From Bog-473 sp963788125 (GTDB lineage: Bacteria > Actinomycetota > Acidimicrobiia > Acidimicrobiales > RAAP-2): 64,000 bases of DNA. The DNA is taken from assembly GCA_963788125.1 (NCBI GenBank), contig CAWBFN010000001.1, forward strand, positions 682,001-746,000, in the 5' to 3' direction. This document shows positions 8,772-17,708 of the stretch, in pieces; position 1 is the first letter of the stretch; each line of letters begins with the position of its first letter. Under the pieces are notes generated by a model. It had not been told where the DNA came from. It ran no database searches and worked only from the letters and a program-made list of their open reading frames with translations. The position numbers were made by a program, and so were the translations under genes.

Positions 8772-9547
8772 GGATTCAGCTGCCGCAGCAGTTCGGGGAA
8801 ACGACCGACGTCGTCGATCACGTGGTCGGGGGCCGGCCCGTCGCCCTCGAGATCCGCCGGAAGAAATTTGCCGGTCCTCACCAACACACCGGTCATCCCG
8901 ACACGCTGGGCGCCCAGGACGTCGGCGTCGACGTCGTCCCCGACCATGATCGTGTGGGACGTCTCGATCCCCAGGTCCGCCGCGGCCGCCCGGAAGAAAG
9001 CAGCCGCCGGCTTGCCCACGACGGGTATCTCCACGCCGGCCGCGGCCTCAATCCCCACAATGAACGCCCCCATGTCCAGGGCCGGGCCCTGGGCCGTCTG
9101 GTACCGGGCGTTGCGGTGGAGTGCGACGGTGGGAACGCCGTCGAGAGCCAGTCGGAACACGGCGTTGAGCGCGTCGTAGCCGATATCGGGGCCGGCGCCA
9201 CCGAGCAGGACCACCTCGGCCGAACCGGCGTCGGCCAGCTCCACACCTTGGAGATCCCCACTCAGGTCGCCCTGGTTGACCACGAGGCAGCGCGCCCCCC
9301 GATGGTTCTCGACCAGGTAGCGGGCGGCGCTCGTCACCGCGGTCAGGATCCGGTCTTCGTCGATGGGCATCCCGGCCCGGTCGAGCAAGGCGGCGATCTC
9401 ACGTCGCGACCGTGAGGAGGTGTTGGTGACGAGGCGAAACTCGATTCCCTGTTCCGTGAGCGACTCGACGGTCTCCACCGCGCCGGTCAATGGTTCCCAT
9501 GAGACGGTCAGAACCCCGTCGATGTCGAGCAGCACCCCCTCAACCAT
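8765..9547 (-). CDS. HAD superfamily IIA phosphatase
   Basis: 260 residues with all four HAD motifs: LLDIDGVL (nucleophile Asp8, acid/base Asp10), LVTNTSSRSR, the Lys in VVGKPAAAFF, and MVGDDVDADVLGA. The C2-type cap (residues 90-180) and overall length fit the NagD/LHPP-like group that dephosphorylates small phosphate esters; the real substrate cannot be read from sequence. Its ATG (9545-9547) overlaps the stop of the upstream endonuclease/phosphatase-fold gene by 8 nt, so the two are translationally coupled as the end of the LCP operon. Confidence 0.88.
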   Translation of the reverse strand: MVEGVLLDIDGVLTVSWEPLTGAVETVESLTEQGIEFRLVTNTSSRSRREIAALLDRAGMPIDEDRILTAVTSAARYLVENHRGARCLVVNQGDLSGDLQGVELADAGSAEVVLLGGAGPDIGYDALNAVFRLALDGVPTVALHRNARYQTAQGPALDMGAFIVGIEAAAGVEIPVVGKPAAAFFRAAAADLGIETSHTIMVGDDVDADVLGAQRVGMTGVLVRTGKFLPADLEGDGPAPDHVIDDVGRFPELLRQLNPQ

Positions 9548-10550
9548 GCGTCGGACCGCCGATGGCCACCGACGCGGTGATGTCCCGGTGGTCGCTGCCG
9601 GGCCCGTCGTGGGTGAGGATCGAGGTGACGGTGAGATCGCCACCGGTGAGCACGTGGTCGATGCGGATAAAGGGGGGCAACGGGGACAGAAGCTGGTTGT
9701 AGGTAAACGCGAACGGTTGCCCCCGGGCTGCCGCCGCATCGGTCAGGCCGGTGGAGAGGATCGCCCGAAAACCGCGGTTCCCCCAGGTGGCGTTGAAATC
9801 TCCCACCATGAGCAGTGGTCGCGGGTGCGCCGCGTCGAGCTGCGTCACGATGCCGTCGAGCTCCTCGTTCCACCGGTTCCAGTCGGGGTTGACGGGCGCC
9901 GTCGTATGCACGACCCACAGGTTGATGGTCCGGGTGGGGAGCCGCAGCGTCGAGCGGACCATGTAGGCCTGCCCGTCGACATACGACACCCGTGGATGTT
10001 CGATCGGATAGCGGCTGGCGATGATGAAGCCTCTCGAGCCACAGCACGGGACCTGGAACTGGTAGGGGAGCCTGGCAAACACCCCGGCGGCGTGCAGGTG
10101 TGCATAGTCGTAGTAGTACGTCTCCTCAATGGTCAGAAGCTGGGGGTCGTAGGACTTGATCTGCTTCACATAGCCGGCCATCGAGAGGTTGTTGTCGTCG
10201 ACGTTGGCGTCGAAGAGCCTCAGGGTCGGTTCGGAGCGTGCCGCCGCCGGCACGGGCGTGGAGGCCAAGACCTCGGGCGCCACATAGATCACCTGTGCGA
10301 TGCAGATCAACGCCGCCGCGACCGCCAGCCACCGCCGCCTTCCGAGGGCGGCCGCGACCAGCACCAGCCACGCCGGGAGGAAGAGCACCTCAATGGCGGC
10401 GTCCAGATTGGCAAACCACCGCCATCGGTCCCACGCGATCGCCCGAGCCAGGATCACCGTGGCCAGCAGGGCCACGATCAGCCACCCCAGTGCCGTTGCC
10501 ACCTGGACGGCTACCGATCGCCACCTGGACCTCGGAGCCTCCGCTAGCAC
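9540..10550 (-). CDS. Membrane-anchored endonuclease/exonuclease/phosphatase-fold protein
   Basis: 336 residues. Three N-terminal hydrophobic segments (residues 18-100) place the catalytic domain outside the membrane. The EEP domain follows: FDANVD, TIEETYYYDY, LLMVGDFNATWGNRGF, IDHVLTGG and the terminal GSDHRDI. The metal-binding and catalytic Asp/Asn/His residues appear intact. Such proteins hydrolyse phosphodiester or phosphomonoester bonds of lipids or nucleic acids; its membrane setting and operon with an LCP ligase favour an envelope substrate. It lies 10 bp downstream of the LCP gene. Confidence 0.85.
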   Translation of the reverse strand: MLAEAPRSRWRSVAVQVATALGWLIVALLATVILARAIAWDRWRWFANLDAAIEVLFLPAWLVLVAAALGRRRWLAVAAALICIAQVIYVAPEVLASTPVPAAARSEPTLRLFDANVDDNNLSMAGYVKQIKSYDPQLLTIEETYYYDYAHLHAAGVFARLPYQFQVPCCGSRGFIIASRYPIEHPRVSYVDGQAYMVRSTLRLPTRTINLWVVHTTAPVNPDWNRWNEELDGIVTQLDAAHPRPLLMVGDFNATWGNRGFRAILSTGLTDAAAARGQPFAFTYNQLLSPLPPFIRIDHVLTGGDLTVTSILTHDGPGSDHRDITASVAIGGPTHG

Positions 10551-10560
10551 GCCGCGCGGG

Positions 10561-12423
10561 TCACGTCTTGTTCGGTACGGGCTGTGTGGGGGTGACCCCG
10601 GACGGGCAGGCCCGTGGATCCCAGGGTGCGAGCGAGGGATTCACCGCCGAGGGGGCGGTGATCGCACCCGAGGCCGGAGAGGTCGTCGGGGTCGTGGTGG
10701 CCACCGGCGCGGTGGTGGATGTGGCCGGGGCGGCCGGGGCGTTGACGCTGAACTGGGTTCCGGTGACTACCGTCACCTTTGCGCCGTCCGCCACCCGGCT
10801 CGGGTCGTAGGACATGGTGACGGCACCGCTCATGGACCGGGCGACGGCCTCGGCGTCGGCCTCGGTGGCCGAGCTGCGCGACCCGTAGTAGACGACAGTC
10901 TCGGCCAGGTCGCCCACCGGGGAGACGTCGCCCACGCCGACCGTGTGGAAGCCGAGCGCACCCAGGGCGGCCGCCGTGGTCGCGGCCTGGTTGGCGGCTC
11001 CCGTGCCGTTCATGACCGAGACGGTGACCGACGACGGGGCGGGCAGCGGCATACCGGTCATGGTGTCGGTGGTCGCCGAGACACCGAGTACCTGGTCGAC
11101 GGCTGACTGGTCCTGTGGTTCGGCCGGGAACTCCACGTCGCCGTAGGACCCTCCCTGGTAGACGTAGCTTCCACCCGATCCTTCGGGATCCGTCACGACG
11201 GCGATGGGCACGGTGAGTTGGGGTGCCGAGTTGATGTTGATCGAGTGGAAGTCGAGGATGAGGTCCACCATGTCGTGCACCCCCCACGACTGGTCGAACG
11301 TGAGATCGGCCTTCAAGGAATTGATCAGGCTGAGGTCGGTGATGGGGTTGTCCAGCCCCTTCTTGGCCGCCGCGGCGGCCAGGACACGTAGGAACTCGTG
11401 GTCCCGGTTGATACGGGCCAGGTCGCTCTGGGCCTCTTGCGGCCAGTACCGGGCGTCGGTCGTCGTCGAATCCCCCTTGTACTGGAGATGACGGGCCCGG
11501 ACCACGGCGAGTGCCTGAAAGCCGTCGAGGTGCACACAGGTCGCAGCTTGGACGTTCAGCCCGGATTCGGCGTCGAAGACCGACTGCGGAAACGCCATGT
11601 TGATGCCGCCGAGGGCGTTGACAATGTTGGCGAACTGGTCGAAGTTCAGCGAGACGGCGTGCTGAATCGGTATCCCGAAGTCCTCCTCAATGGCCGCCAC
11701 AAGCTGGGTCAGGCCCTGGTAGAGCCCCGCATCGATCTTGTTGGGCCCGGTGGTGCGCGCGTTGGGGATGAAAAGGTCGCGAGGGATGGAGAGCAACGCC
11801 AGCCGGTGATGGGTCGGGTCGGCATGGAGGATCATGATCACGTCGCTGTTGACCCCGTTGACGCCCTGCGAGCACAGCCCGAAAGCCGCGTTCTGCACGG
11901 TCAACGCGCACCGCGAGGTTGAGCCGACCATCAGGATGTTTTCCGTGCCGGCCTCCTGGCCGGTCGTGAGGGCGGAGTTGAGGCCCTCCACCTTGACCCG
12001 GTGGAGGTCGTGGGTGAGGTAGTAGGCGAACCCCGCACCCGCCACCACCACAATGAGCACCACCGCCAGCGCGATCAGGCCGCCCCGACGGAGCAGGCGC
12101 TGGCGGCGACTCCGTGTCGCCGACCGGCGGCGCCGACCGGCGCGTCCCCCCACCGAGCGATGCATGTCCTCGCCGAGGGCGGCCAGCCCGGCCTCGTTGG
12201 CCACCCGGGCGGAGCCCGCATCGCCGCTCCCACCCGCTCCCGCCACGTCCTCGCTCGCCGCCGGCGGCGTCTGCATCTGCTCGCCAAGCTGGCGGAGGCC
12301 CTCTTCGTTCGGCGTCGAACCGCGCCGGGCTGGAGGGGGCGACGAGCCGGACGGTAACCCACGCCCGGGATCTCCATTCATGGCGTCGGAGCGTAACAAC
12401 CGGCGCCGCTCCGGCGGTGTCAC
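10561..12423 (-). CDS. LytR-CpsA-Psr family cell-wall polymer ligase with LytR_C domain
   Basis: 620 residues. A cytoplasmic Pro/Arg-rich tail of about 110 residues leads to one transmembrane helix (LIALAVVLIVVVAGAGFAYY). The LCP domain (about 155-400) has NILMVGS, NSDVIMILHADP, the Arg/Asp in LLSIPRDLFIP, KIDAGLYQGL and VVRARHLQYKGD. A LytR_C domain follows (VTVSVMNGTGAANQAA onward), then a Thr/Ala/Pro tail. LCP enzymes attach teichoic-acid-like polymers or arabinogalactan to peptidoglycan using lipid-linked donors. Start GTG 12423 is preceded by GGGAGGGG; ATG 12381 is an alternative. First gene of a three-gene operon. Confidence 0.93.
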   Translation of the reverse strand: MTPPERRRLLRSDAMNGDPGRGLPSGSSPPPARRGSTPNEEGLRQLGEQMQTPPAASEDVAGAGGSGDAGSARVANEAGLAALGEDMHRSVGGRAGRRRRSATRSRRQRLLRRGGLIALAVVLIVVVAGAGFAYYLTHDLHRVKVEGLNSALTTGQEAGTENILMVGSTSRCALTVQNAAFGLCSQGVNGVNSDVIMILHADPTHHRLALLSIPRDLFIPNARTTGPNKIDAGLYQGLTQLVAAIEEDFGIPIQHAVSLNFDQFANIVNALGGINMAFPQSVFDAESGLNVQAATCVHLDGFQALAVVRARHLQYKGDSTTTDARYWPQEAQSDLARINRDHEFLRVLAAAAAKKGLDNPITDLSLINSLKADLTFDQSWGVHDMVDLILDFHSININSAPQLTVPIAVVTDPEGSGGSYVYQGGSYGDVEFPAEPQDQSAVDQVLGVSATTDTMTGMPLPAPSSVTVSVMNGTGAANQAATTAAALGALGFHTVGVGDVSPVGDLAETVVYYGSRSSATEADAEAVARSMSGAVTMSYDPSRVADGAKVTVVTGTQFSVNAPAAPATSTTAPVATTTPTTSPASGAITAPSAVNPSLAPWDPRACPSGVTPTQPVPNKT

Positions 12424-12616
12424 TCACTTCAGCCCCTCCCGGTGCTGGTGGCGGCGGGTCTGTCCGTGCGGCGCGCCTGCCGAGCGACCGCCGATCCTGG
12501 TGGCCGCCCAACGGCCGTTGGAGAAGGATGTGACATCCCGATGGGGCGCCGGATCCGAATAGGAGATGGCGCGGCGCAGGCAACGCGTTCGGCCGGAGAA
12601 GGCAAAGGAGCGTCAG

Positions 12617-12847
12617 ATGCTGGCAGAGATATTCGGAGTCGATGGGGTCATCGTCCTCATTGTGGTCGTCGTGCTCCTCTTTGGCGGGGCAGCCATTCCC
12701 AAGTTGGCCCGCAATCTGGGGTCGGCCAAGAACGAGTTCGAGAAGGGCCTCGATGAGGGGAAGAAGGCGGTGGTCGTCCCCAACCCCCATGCGAGCCCTC
12801 TCCCCGCTCCCACCGTGGTCGTCGAGCACGTCGCCCCCGGCGACTGA
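12617..12847 (+). CDS. tatA: Twin-arginine translocase subunit TatA/TatE
   Basis: 76 residues: a short N-terminal membrane helix (VIVLIVVVVLLF), the Phe-Gly hinge, then an amphipathic helix (IPKLARNLGSAKNEFEKGL) and a variable tail. This is the full TatA pattern; TatA multimers form the pore that exports folded proteins. ATG 12617 is supported by AAGGAG (12605-12610) 6 nt upstream; a longer in-frame extension to 12566 has no such support. It is divergent from the LCP gene and has no tatC nearby. Confidence 0.95.
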   Translation: MLAEIFGVDGVIVLIVVVVLLFGGAAIPKLARNLGSAKNEFEKGLDEGKKAVVVPNPHASPLPAPTVVVEHVAPGD

Positions 12848-12849
12848 GC

Positions 12850-12910
12850 GAACCGGACCGAGCCGGACCAGCCGGACCGAACCGGACCAGCCGGACCGGA
12901 CCGGGCGGGC
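12850..12910 (+). repeat. Degenerate CCGGACC/CCGGACCG short tandem repeat
   Basis: Seven or so imperfect copies of a CCGGACC-type heptamer fill the gap between tatA and the convergent VOC gene, ending in a CGGGCGGGC tail. The unit is partly self-complementary, so transcripts from either side could fold here. It may serve as a bidirectional terminator; no T-run is present. Confidence 0.6.
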
Positions 12911-12925
12911 TAGCGGACCCGGCCC

Positions 12926-13705
12926 CTACGTGGGGGGCGTGCGCAGCTTGAACGGGGCCCCGGCAGGATCGGCCACGGCGGCCAGCCGGCCGTAGGGGGT
13001 GTCCCGCACGTCGATGAGGACGGAACCACCGAGCGCCTTCACCCGCTCGACGGCCGCTCCGGCGTCGTCGACCCGCCAGTAGATCGACCAGTTGGACGCC
13101 TCGCTCTCGGGTAGGAAGGCCGAGGCGTCCATGACCCCCGCCAGCTCACCCTCGCCGTGTGGGTTCCGCATGACGGCGTAGCGGAACTCGTCGCTGTCAC
13201 CGACCGTCGAGGTCTCCCAGCGGAAGACCGACCGGTAGAAGGCGAGAGCGCCGCCATGGTCGCGTGTGAGGAGCTCGAACCAGCTCGGCGCACCGGGCTC
13301 GTCCAGGACGGTGAACCCAGGGAACGTTCCTGGCTCCCAGGCACCCAGGACGGCGCCGGTCGGATCGGACAGCACCGCCTGTACTCCGAGGTCCGCGATT
13401 GGCATGGCCGGAGCGATCACCGCGGCCCCTTCCGCCTCGGCCACCTTGAGGGTCCGGGCGATGTCATCGGTTGCCAGGTAGATCTTCCAACTGTCCGTGG
13501 CCCGCATCTCGCCCATGTCGCCCATGGCGCCCGCCACCGGCACTCCCTCGCGGGTGAACATGAAGTAACCGCCGAACTCCGGGCTCGGATCCTGGGCCTC
13601 CCAACCGAAGAGTTCGCTGTAGAAACGGCGGCTCCCCTCAACGTCGGAGGTCCACAGATCGGCCCAGCACGGGGATCCGATGGGGGCAGTGTCACGGGTG
13701 GGCAT
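12926..13705 (-). CDS. VOC (glyoxalase/bleomycin-resistance fold) protein, two modules
   Basis: 259 residues with two tandem VOC modules: CWADLWTSDVEGSRRFYSELFGW (12-34), ending at DPTGAVLGAWEPG, and PSWFELLTRDHGGALAFYRSVFRW (about 143-166), ending at DPAGAPFKL. Metal-ligand positions vary, so enzyme versus binding role is open; close relatives are annotated as 27-kDa antigen-like glyoxalases in mycobacteria. ATG 13705 is preceded by AAAGGAG with an 8-nt spacer, which decides the start. Confidence 0.88.
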   Translation of the reverse strand: MPTRDTAPIGSPCWADLWTSDVEGSRRFYSELFGWEAQDPSPEFGGYFMFTREGVPVAGAMGDMGEMRATDSWKIYLATDDIARTLKVAEAEGAAVIAPAMPIADLGVQAVLSDPTGAVLGAWEPGTFPGFTVLDEPGAPSWFELLTRDHGGALAFYRSVFRWETSTVGDSDEFRYAVMRNPHGEGELAGVMDASAFLPESEASNWSIYWRVDDAGAAVERVKALGGSVLIDVRDTPYGRLAAVADPAGAPFKLRTPPT

Positions 13706-13821
13706 GGTACGGGCTCCTTTGTGGTGATCTCGCAATTTTGTGGTGATGTCGCCGTCAAGAACTACGACGGGCCCGGGTGCCGAAAGCTATCGCGTGGTCC
13801 GAAAAAAGTCCCGAATAGGGC

Positions 13822-14820
13822 CTAATGGAGCGGTGGCTTCGGCCCGAGGTGGCGGGGCAGTCCGAACATGGGGAAGAGGCGATCGGGGTCCAAGACGTCC
13901 AGGAAGAGAGTCATCCCGCTGATCTTCCCCCTGGAGATCTCCAACACCTGCAGCGCCCATGGCGCGTACCCGCCCGCCGGATCGGGCCGGTACTGCCCGA
14001 AGGCCGGGCAGCCGTTGGCCACGGTCGGCACCAGGCGGGAGCCCCGGCAGGCGCTCGGTCCGGGCTCGACCATCCAACGGCCGATGTTGGCTGCTCCCTC
14101 TATCCACATGGCGAAGGGCGGCATCGACTGCACCGCATCTTCTCGCAACATCCCTACGAGGCGCTCGATGTCGTAGCGTTCGAATGCGTCCACGTAGCGC
14201 TCGAGGAGGCTGAGGTCGGCGGCGTCGAGCGTCTCGAGCTGGGCACCGGCCGGCAGCGCGCGCAGTGTGGCCCGGGCCCTTTGCAGGGCGCTGTTGATGG
14301 CGGGCACACTCGAGTCGAGGAGCTCCGCCACCTCGGCCACCTGCCAACGGAGGACCTCACAGAGGATCAGGGCGGCGCGTTGGCGAGGCGGAAGATGCTG
14401 CAGCGCAGCGACGAAGGCCAGGCGGATCGAGTCGCGGTATGCCGCGATCTCCGAGGGGTCAGATCCCTCCGGAGCCACACGGGCGTCGGGCACAGGAGTC
14501 ACCCAGGTCGCCTCGGGCAGCAATGGGCCCAGCCGCGACTCGATGGGGGGCGAGGCGGGACCAAAATCCATCGGACGGGCCCGTCGCTGCACCTGACGGT
14601 GCATGTCGATGCACACATTGGTGGCGATGCGGTACAGCCAGGAGCGTACGCTGGAGCGGCCCTCGAACCCCGCGCCGCTGCGCCACGCCCGGAGCATGGT
14701 CTCTTGAACCGCATCCTCGGCCTCGAATCCCGACCCGAGCATGCGGTAGCAGTAACCCGTGAGCGCCCGGCGGAAAGGCTCCAGGTCAGATTGGGCCAAC
14801 GAGGCCTCGCGCAGGCTCAC
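13822..14820 (-). CDS. ECF sigma factor with C-terminal SnoaL-like domain (SigG/TIGR02960 type)
   Basis: 332 residues from GTG 14820. Sigma region 2 is PFRRALTGYCYRMLGSGFEAEDAVQETMLRAW; region 4 is LQHLPPRQRAALILCEVLRWQVAEVAELLDSSVPAINSALQRAR. After about residue 195 a SnoaL/NTF2-like domain follows (VDAFERYDIERLVGMLREDAVQSMPPF), as in the mycobacterial SigG type, where such domains are thought to replace or supplement an anti-sigma. No anti-sigma gene is adjacent. In-frame ATG at 14910 would add a 30-residue tail and is less likely. Confidence 0.9.
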   Translation of the reverse strand: MSLREASLAQSDLEPFRRALTGYCYRMLGSGFEAEDAVQETMLRAWRSGAGFEGRSSVRSWLYRIATNVCIDMHRQVQRRARPMDFGPASPPIESRLGPLLPEATWVTPVPDARVAPEGSDPSEIAAYRDSIRLAFVAALQHLPPRQRAALILCEVLRWQVAEVAELLDSSVPAINSALQRARATLRALPAGAQLETLDAADLSLLERYVDAFERYDIERLVGMLREDAVQSMPPFAMWIEGAANIGRWMVEPGPSACRGSRLVPTVANGCPAFGQYRPDPAGGYAPWALQVLEISRGKISGMTLFLDVLDPDRLFPMFGLPRHLGPKPPLH

Positions 14821-14916
14821 TGCGACCGATAGTACCGACCCCGAGGCCTCTTGCGCATTTTGCACATTTAATCGTCTGGCAACCTCAGGTCGGATTCGAC
14901 TTGGCAACATACTGAC

Positions 14917-16701
14917 GTGGAGTCGCACGCCGGGTTGGAGCTGCGCAACCACGTCATCGTCTGTGGGCTCCAGGGAGTCGCCTTCCGCATTGTGGAGCAG
15001 TTTCACTTCAGTGGAACTCCGGTCGTCGTCGTTGACGACGAGGCCGACGCGAGCTTCGCCCGGATGCTGGCGGACTGGGGAGTGCCCCACCTGCAGAAGA
15101 ACGCCTATCGCGGTGACGCCCTCGTCGAGGCGGGCTTGGCCGATGCCGTGGCCGTCGTGTGCGCCGCGGTCGAGGAGATTCACGCCTTGGAGACCGCCCT
15201 GCGCATCCGCGAGCTCCGCCCCGACGTCCGCATCGTAACCCAGCTGGCGAACCCCTCCGTCGCCCGAGCCCTCGAGAGGGTCTCGGGGAAGGGCAGCGTC
15301 CTCGATGTGGCCGCGCTTGCCGGACCCTCCTTCGTCGAGATATGTCGGCGCCGCAACTCACACAGCATCGAACTGGGGGGTGTGCATTTCGCCGTGGTCC
15401 AGTTGGACGTGGAGGTGTCCGAGGGCGCCCACAACCCGACCTTTCGGGGACATTTCGGCAACCTGGCCCCGGTGGCGATCATGCCGCGCGACGGGGGCGA
15501 GATGGTCCAGTGTCCCGGCCGCGACCACCCGGTGGAGCCGGGGGACCGGGTGGCCGTGCTCGGAAGCGAGGATGAGCTGCAGCTCGCCGGGATCGACGCG
15601 CAACCGAATCGGCGGTCGCCGCTTCGGACGATCGCGCTGACGAGACGGCTCAAGCGACGGACTTCGGCCGCATTGGAGGAGGGAAACAAGGGGTTGACGT
15701 TCGTCGTCGCTGCCCTCTTCACCCTCCTCGTCCTTGCCGCCATCATCCTCCGGTTCACCTATCGGCTCCCCGGTGCTCGGGGACACATGGGATTCCTCAC
15801 CGCGGTGTACTTCACCATCGAGACCGTGTCCACCACGGGCTACGGCGACTACAGCTTTGCCGCCCAGAGTCCGCTGATGCGGGTCTTCGCCATCGCCCTC
15901 ATCGTCCTCGGCGTGGCCCTGGTGTCCACCTCATTCGCCCTCTTCACCAACATCCTGGTCAGTCGACGGATTGAGCGCTCCCTCGGCCGTCGTCAGGTCC
16001 ACGGGATGGCGGACCATGTGGTCGTGATCGGTCTCGGGTCGGTGGGCATCTCCGTCGTGCAGGGGCTGATCGCCGAGGGGCAGCGCGTCGTCGTCATCGA
16101 GCGCGACGGCAACAACCGTTACCTCGGCGAGGCACGCGCGCTCGGGGTGCCCGTGATCATCGCCGACGCCACGCAGCTGCAGACGCACCGAATGGTCAAC
16201 CTCCAGGACGCCTCGGCGGTGGCCGTCCTCACGAGCGCCGACCTGACCAACATCGAGACGGGCCTGTCCATCCGGGAGTCACTCGGTGAACGTTGGGAGG
16301 AGGTTCCCGTTGCCTTGCGGGTCTTCGATCGCGACCTGGCCCGCCTCATGGAGAAGAGCTTCGGATTCCGCCATGTCCGATCGACCTCGGCCCTCGCCGC
16401 CCCCTGGTTCGTCGGGGCGGCTCTCGGGCTGGACGTCCTCAGCACCTTCTACGTCGACCAGCAGCCCTTCCTCGTCGGCCGGGTCACCGTCGCTCCACAG
16501 GGTGGCCTGCAGGGCTTGGCCATGGCCGACCTCTCGGCGCGCACCCGCGTGATCGCTCTCAGCCGCGCCGCGGACGGGGGCCAGCTTGAGCACCCCCCGC
16601 GCCGGGGCACTCGCTTCGCCGGCGGGGACGAGGCCTACCTCCTCGGACCCTACGAAGAGCTCCTGAGCGTCTTGCGGCGCGATCAGACGATGACGCAGTA
16701 G
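14917..16701 (+). CDS. Two-TM potassium channel flanked by two RCK (TrkA-N) modules
   Basis: 594 residues. N-terminal RCK-like module 1-225 (VIVCGLQGVAFRIVE, Asp40 at the NAD(H)-binding position), TM1 261-279, selectivity filter TTGYGD at 306-311, TM2 322-347, then a second RCK module 366-590 with a canonical GLGSVG (372-377). An RCK before and after one pore in one chain is unlike the usual pore-then-RCK MthK layout. It should conduct K+ under nucleotide or ion control. The first module has GLQGVA where GxGxxG is usual, so its nucleotide binding is doubtful. GTG start; the gene is divergent from the sigma factor. Confidence 0.9.
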   Translation: MESHAGLELRNHVIVCGLQGVAFRIVEQFHFSGTPVVVVDDEADASFARMLADWGVPHLQKNAYRGDALVEAGLADAVAVVCAAVEEIHALETALRIRELRPDVRIVTQLANPSVARALERVSGKGSVLDVAALAGPSFVEICRRRNSHSIELGGVHFAVVQLDVEVSEGAHNPTFRGHFGNLAPVAIMPRDGGEMVQCPGRDHPVEPGDRVAVLGSEDELQLAGIDAQPNRRSPLRTIALTRRLKRRTSAALEEGNKGLTFVVAALFTLLVLAAIILRFTYRLPGARGHMGFLTAVYFTIETVSTTGYGDYSFAAQSPLMRVFAIALIVLGVALVSTSFALFTNILVSRRIERSLGRRQVHGMADHVVVIGLGSVGISVVQGLIAEGQRVVVIERDGNNRYLGEARALGVPVIIADATQLQTHRMVNLQDASAVAVLTSADLTNIETGLSIRESLGERWEEVPVALRVFDRDLARLMEKSFGFRHVRSTSALAAPWFVGAALGLDVLSTFYVDQQPFLVGRVTVAPQGGLQGLAMADLSARTRVIALSRAADGGQLEHPPRRGTRFAGGDEAYLLGPYEELLSVLRRDQTMTQ

Positions 16702-16755
16702 CGCGAGACCGGCGCGATCCACATTCGGCGCGGGACAACTGTGAGATGGTGGGAC

Positions 16756-17628
16756 ATGAGTAGCGCCTACGGCGAAGGGTCACCCGAGGCGTCGGACGAC
16801 ATGACGAGGGTCATCGCATGCCACCTGGCGTTCCAGGTCGTCGAGCCGGCCGAGGTCGCCATCCAGGTTGTCGCCGCGGGTCGGGCCGGTGAGGTCCTGG
16901 ACGAGCGGTTCGAGGTGACGACGGATGGCTCGCGGCCGCTGTCGCTGATGGAGTTCCGCACGGACCAGGGTGAACGGCTCCACGTCGTCCTCTCGCGCCC
17001 CGGGCTTCTCGTCGTCGACTATCGAGCCGAGCTGCGCGTCCGACCGCTCCCTCCAGCGTCGGCGACCGGTGCCGGGCAGGCCTTCGGCTACGAGCGGGAG
17101 CTGCATCTCCGCCCGAGCCGGTACTGTCCGAGCGACCACCTCGTCGGCTTCGCCGTCGCCGAATTCGGAACGGACACCGATGTCGTCCGCCGGACGGCGG
17201 CGATCACGGAGTGGATCAGGCACCGGATCAACTACGTGCCCGGATCGAGTGACGTGCACGACTCGGCCGAGCACACCCTCTTGACGGGCATGGGGACGTG
17301 CCGCGACTTCGCCCATCTCGGCATTGCCCTGTGCCGGGCCACCGGGATCCCGGCTCGGTTCACTGCCGTCTACGCGCCGGGGCTGTATCCGATGGACTTT
17401 CATGCCGTGTTCGAGACGTTGCAGGACGGACGGTGGTCCGTCCACGATCCGACGGGTCTCGCCCCCCGGTCCTCGCTCGTTCGCATCGTCACCGGCCGGG
17501 ACGCGGCGGATACCGCCTTTTCCTCCATCAACAGCGGGGTGGCCACCCTCGAAGACGTCGAGGTGACGGCAACCGTGGGCTCGGTACTCCCACGGGACAA
17601 CCTCACCGACACGGTGGAGCTCCCCTGA
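16756..17628 (+). CDS. Transglutaminase-like cysteine protease-fold protein
   Basis: 290 residues from ATG 16756 (GTG 16741 also in frame). The C-terminal transglutaminase core has the full triad: Cys in GMGTCRDFAHL, His in MDFHAVFE, Asp in SVHDPTG. The N-terminal 130 residues are a beta-rich domain (LAFQVVEPAEVAIQVV, YERELHLRPSRYCPSD) typical of bacterial transglutaminase-like proteins. There is no signal peptide, so it is probably cytosolic; substrate is unknown. It sits about 50 bp after the K+ channel and 80 bp before the KdpD-like gene. Confidence 0.85.
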   Translation: MSSAYGEGSPEASDDMTRVIACHLAFQVVEPAEVAIQVVAAGRAGEVLDERFEVTTDGSRPLSLMEFRTDQGERLHVVLSRPGLLVVDYRAELRVRPLPPASATGAGQAFGYERELHLRPSRYCPSDHLVGFAVAEFGTDTDVVRRTAAITEWIRHRINYVPGSSDVHDSAEHTLLTGMGTCRDFAHLGIALCRATGIPARFTAVYAPGLYPMDFHAVFETLQDGRWSVHDPTGLAPRSSLVRIVTGRDAADTAFSSINSGVATLEDVEVTATVGSVLPRDNLTDTVELP

Positions 17629-17708
17629 CCGTCCACTCCGCACGGGTCGATGGTCAACAGCCACGATGCAGTGGAAGACTGGCGGCATTCGATCAGAACG
17701 AGGTCGTC

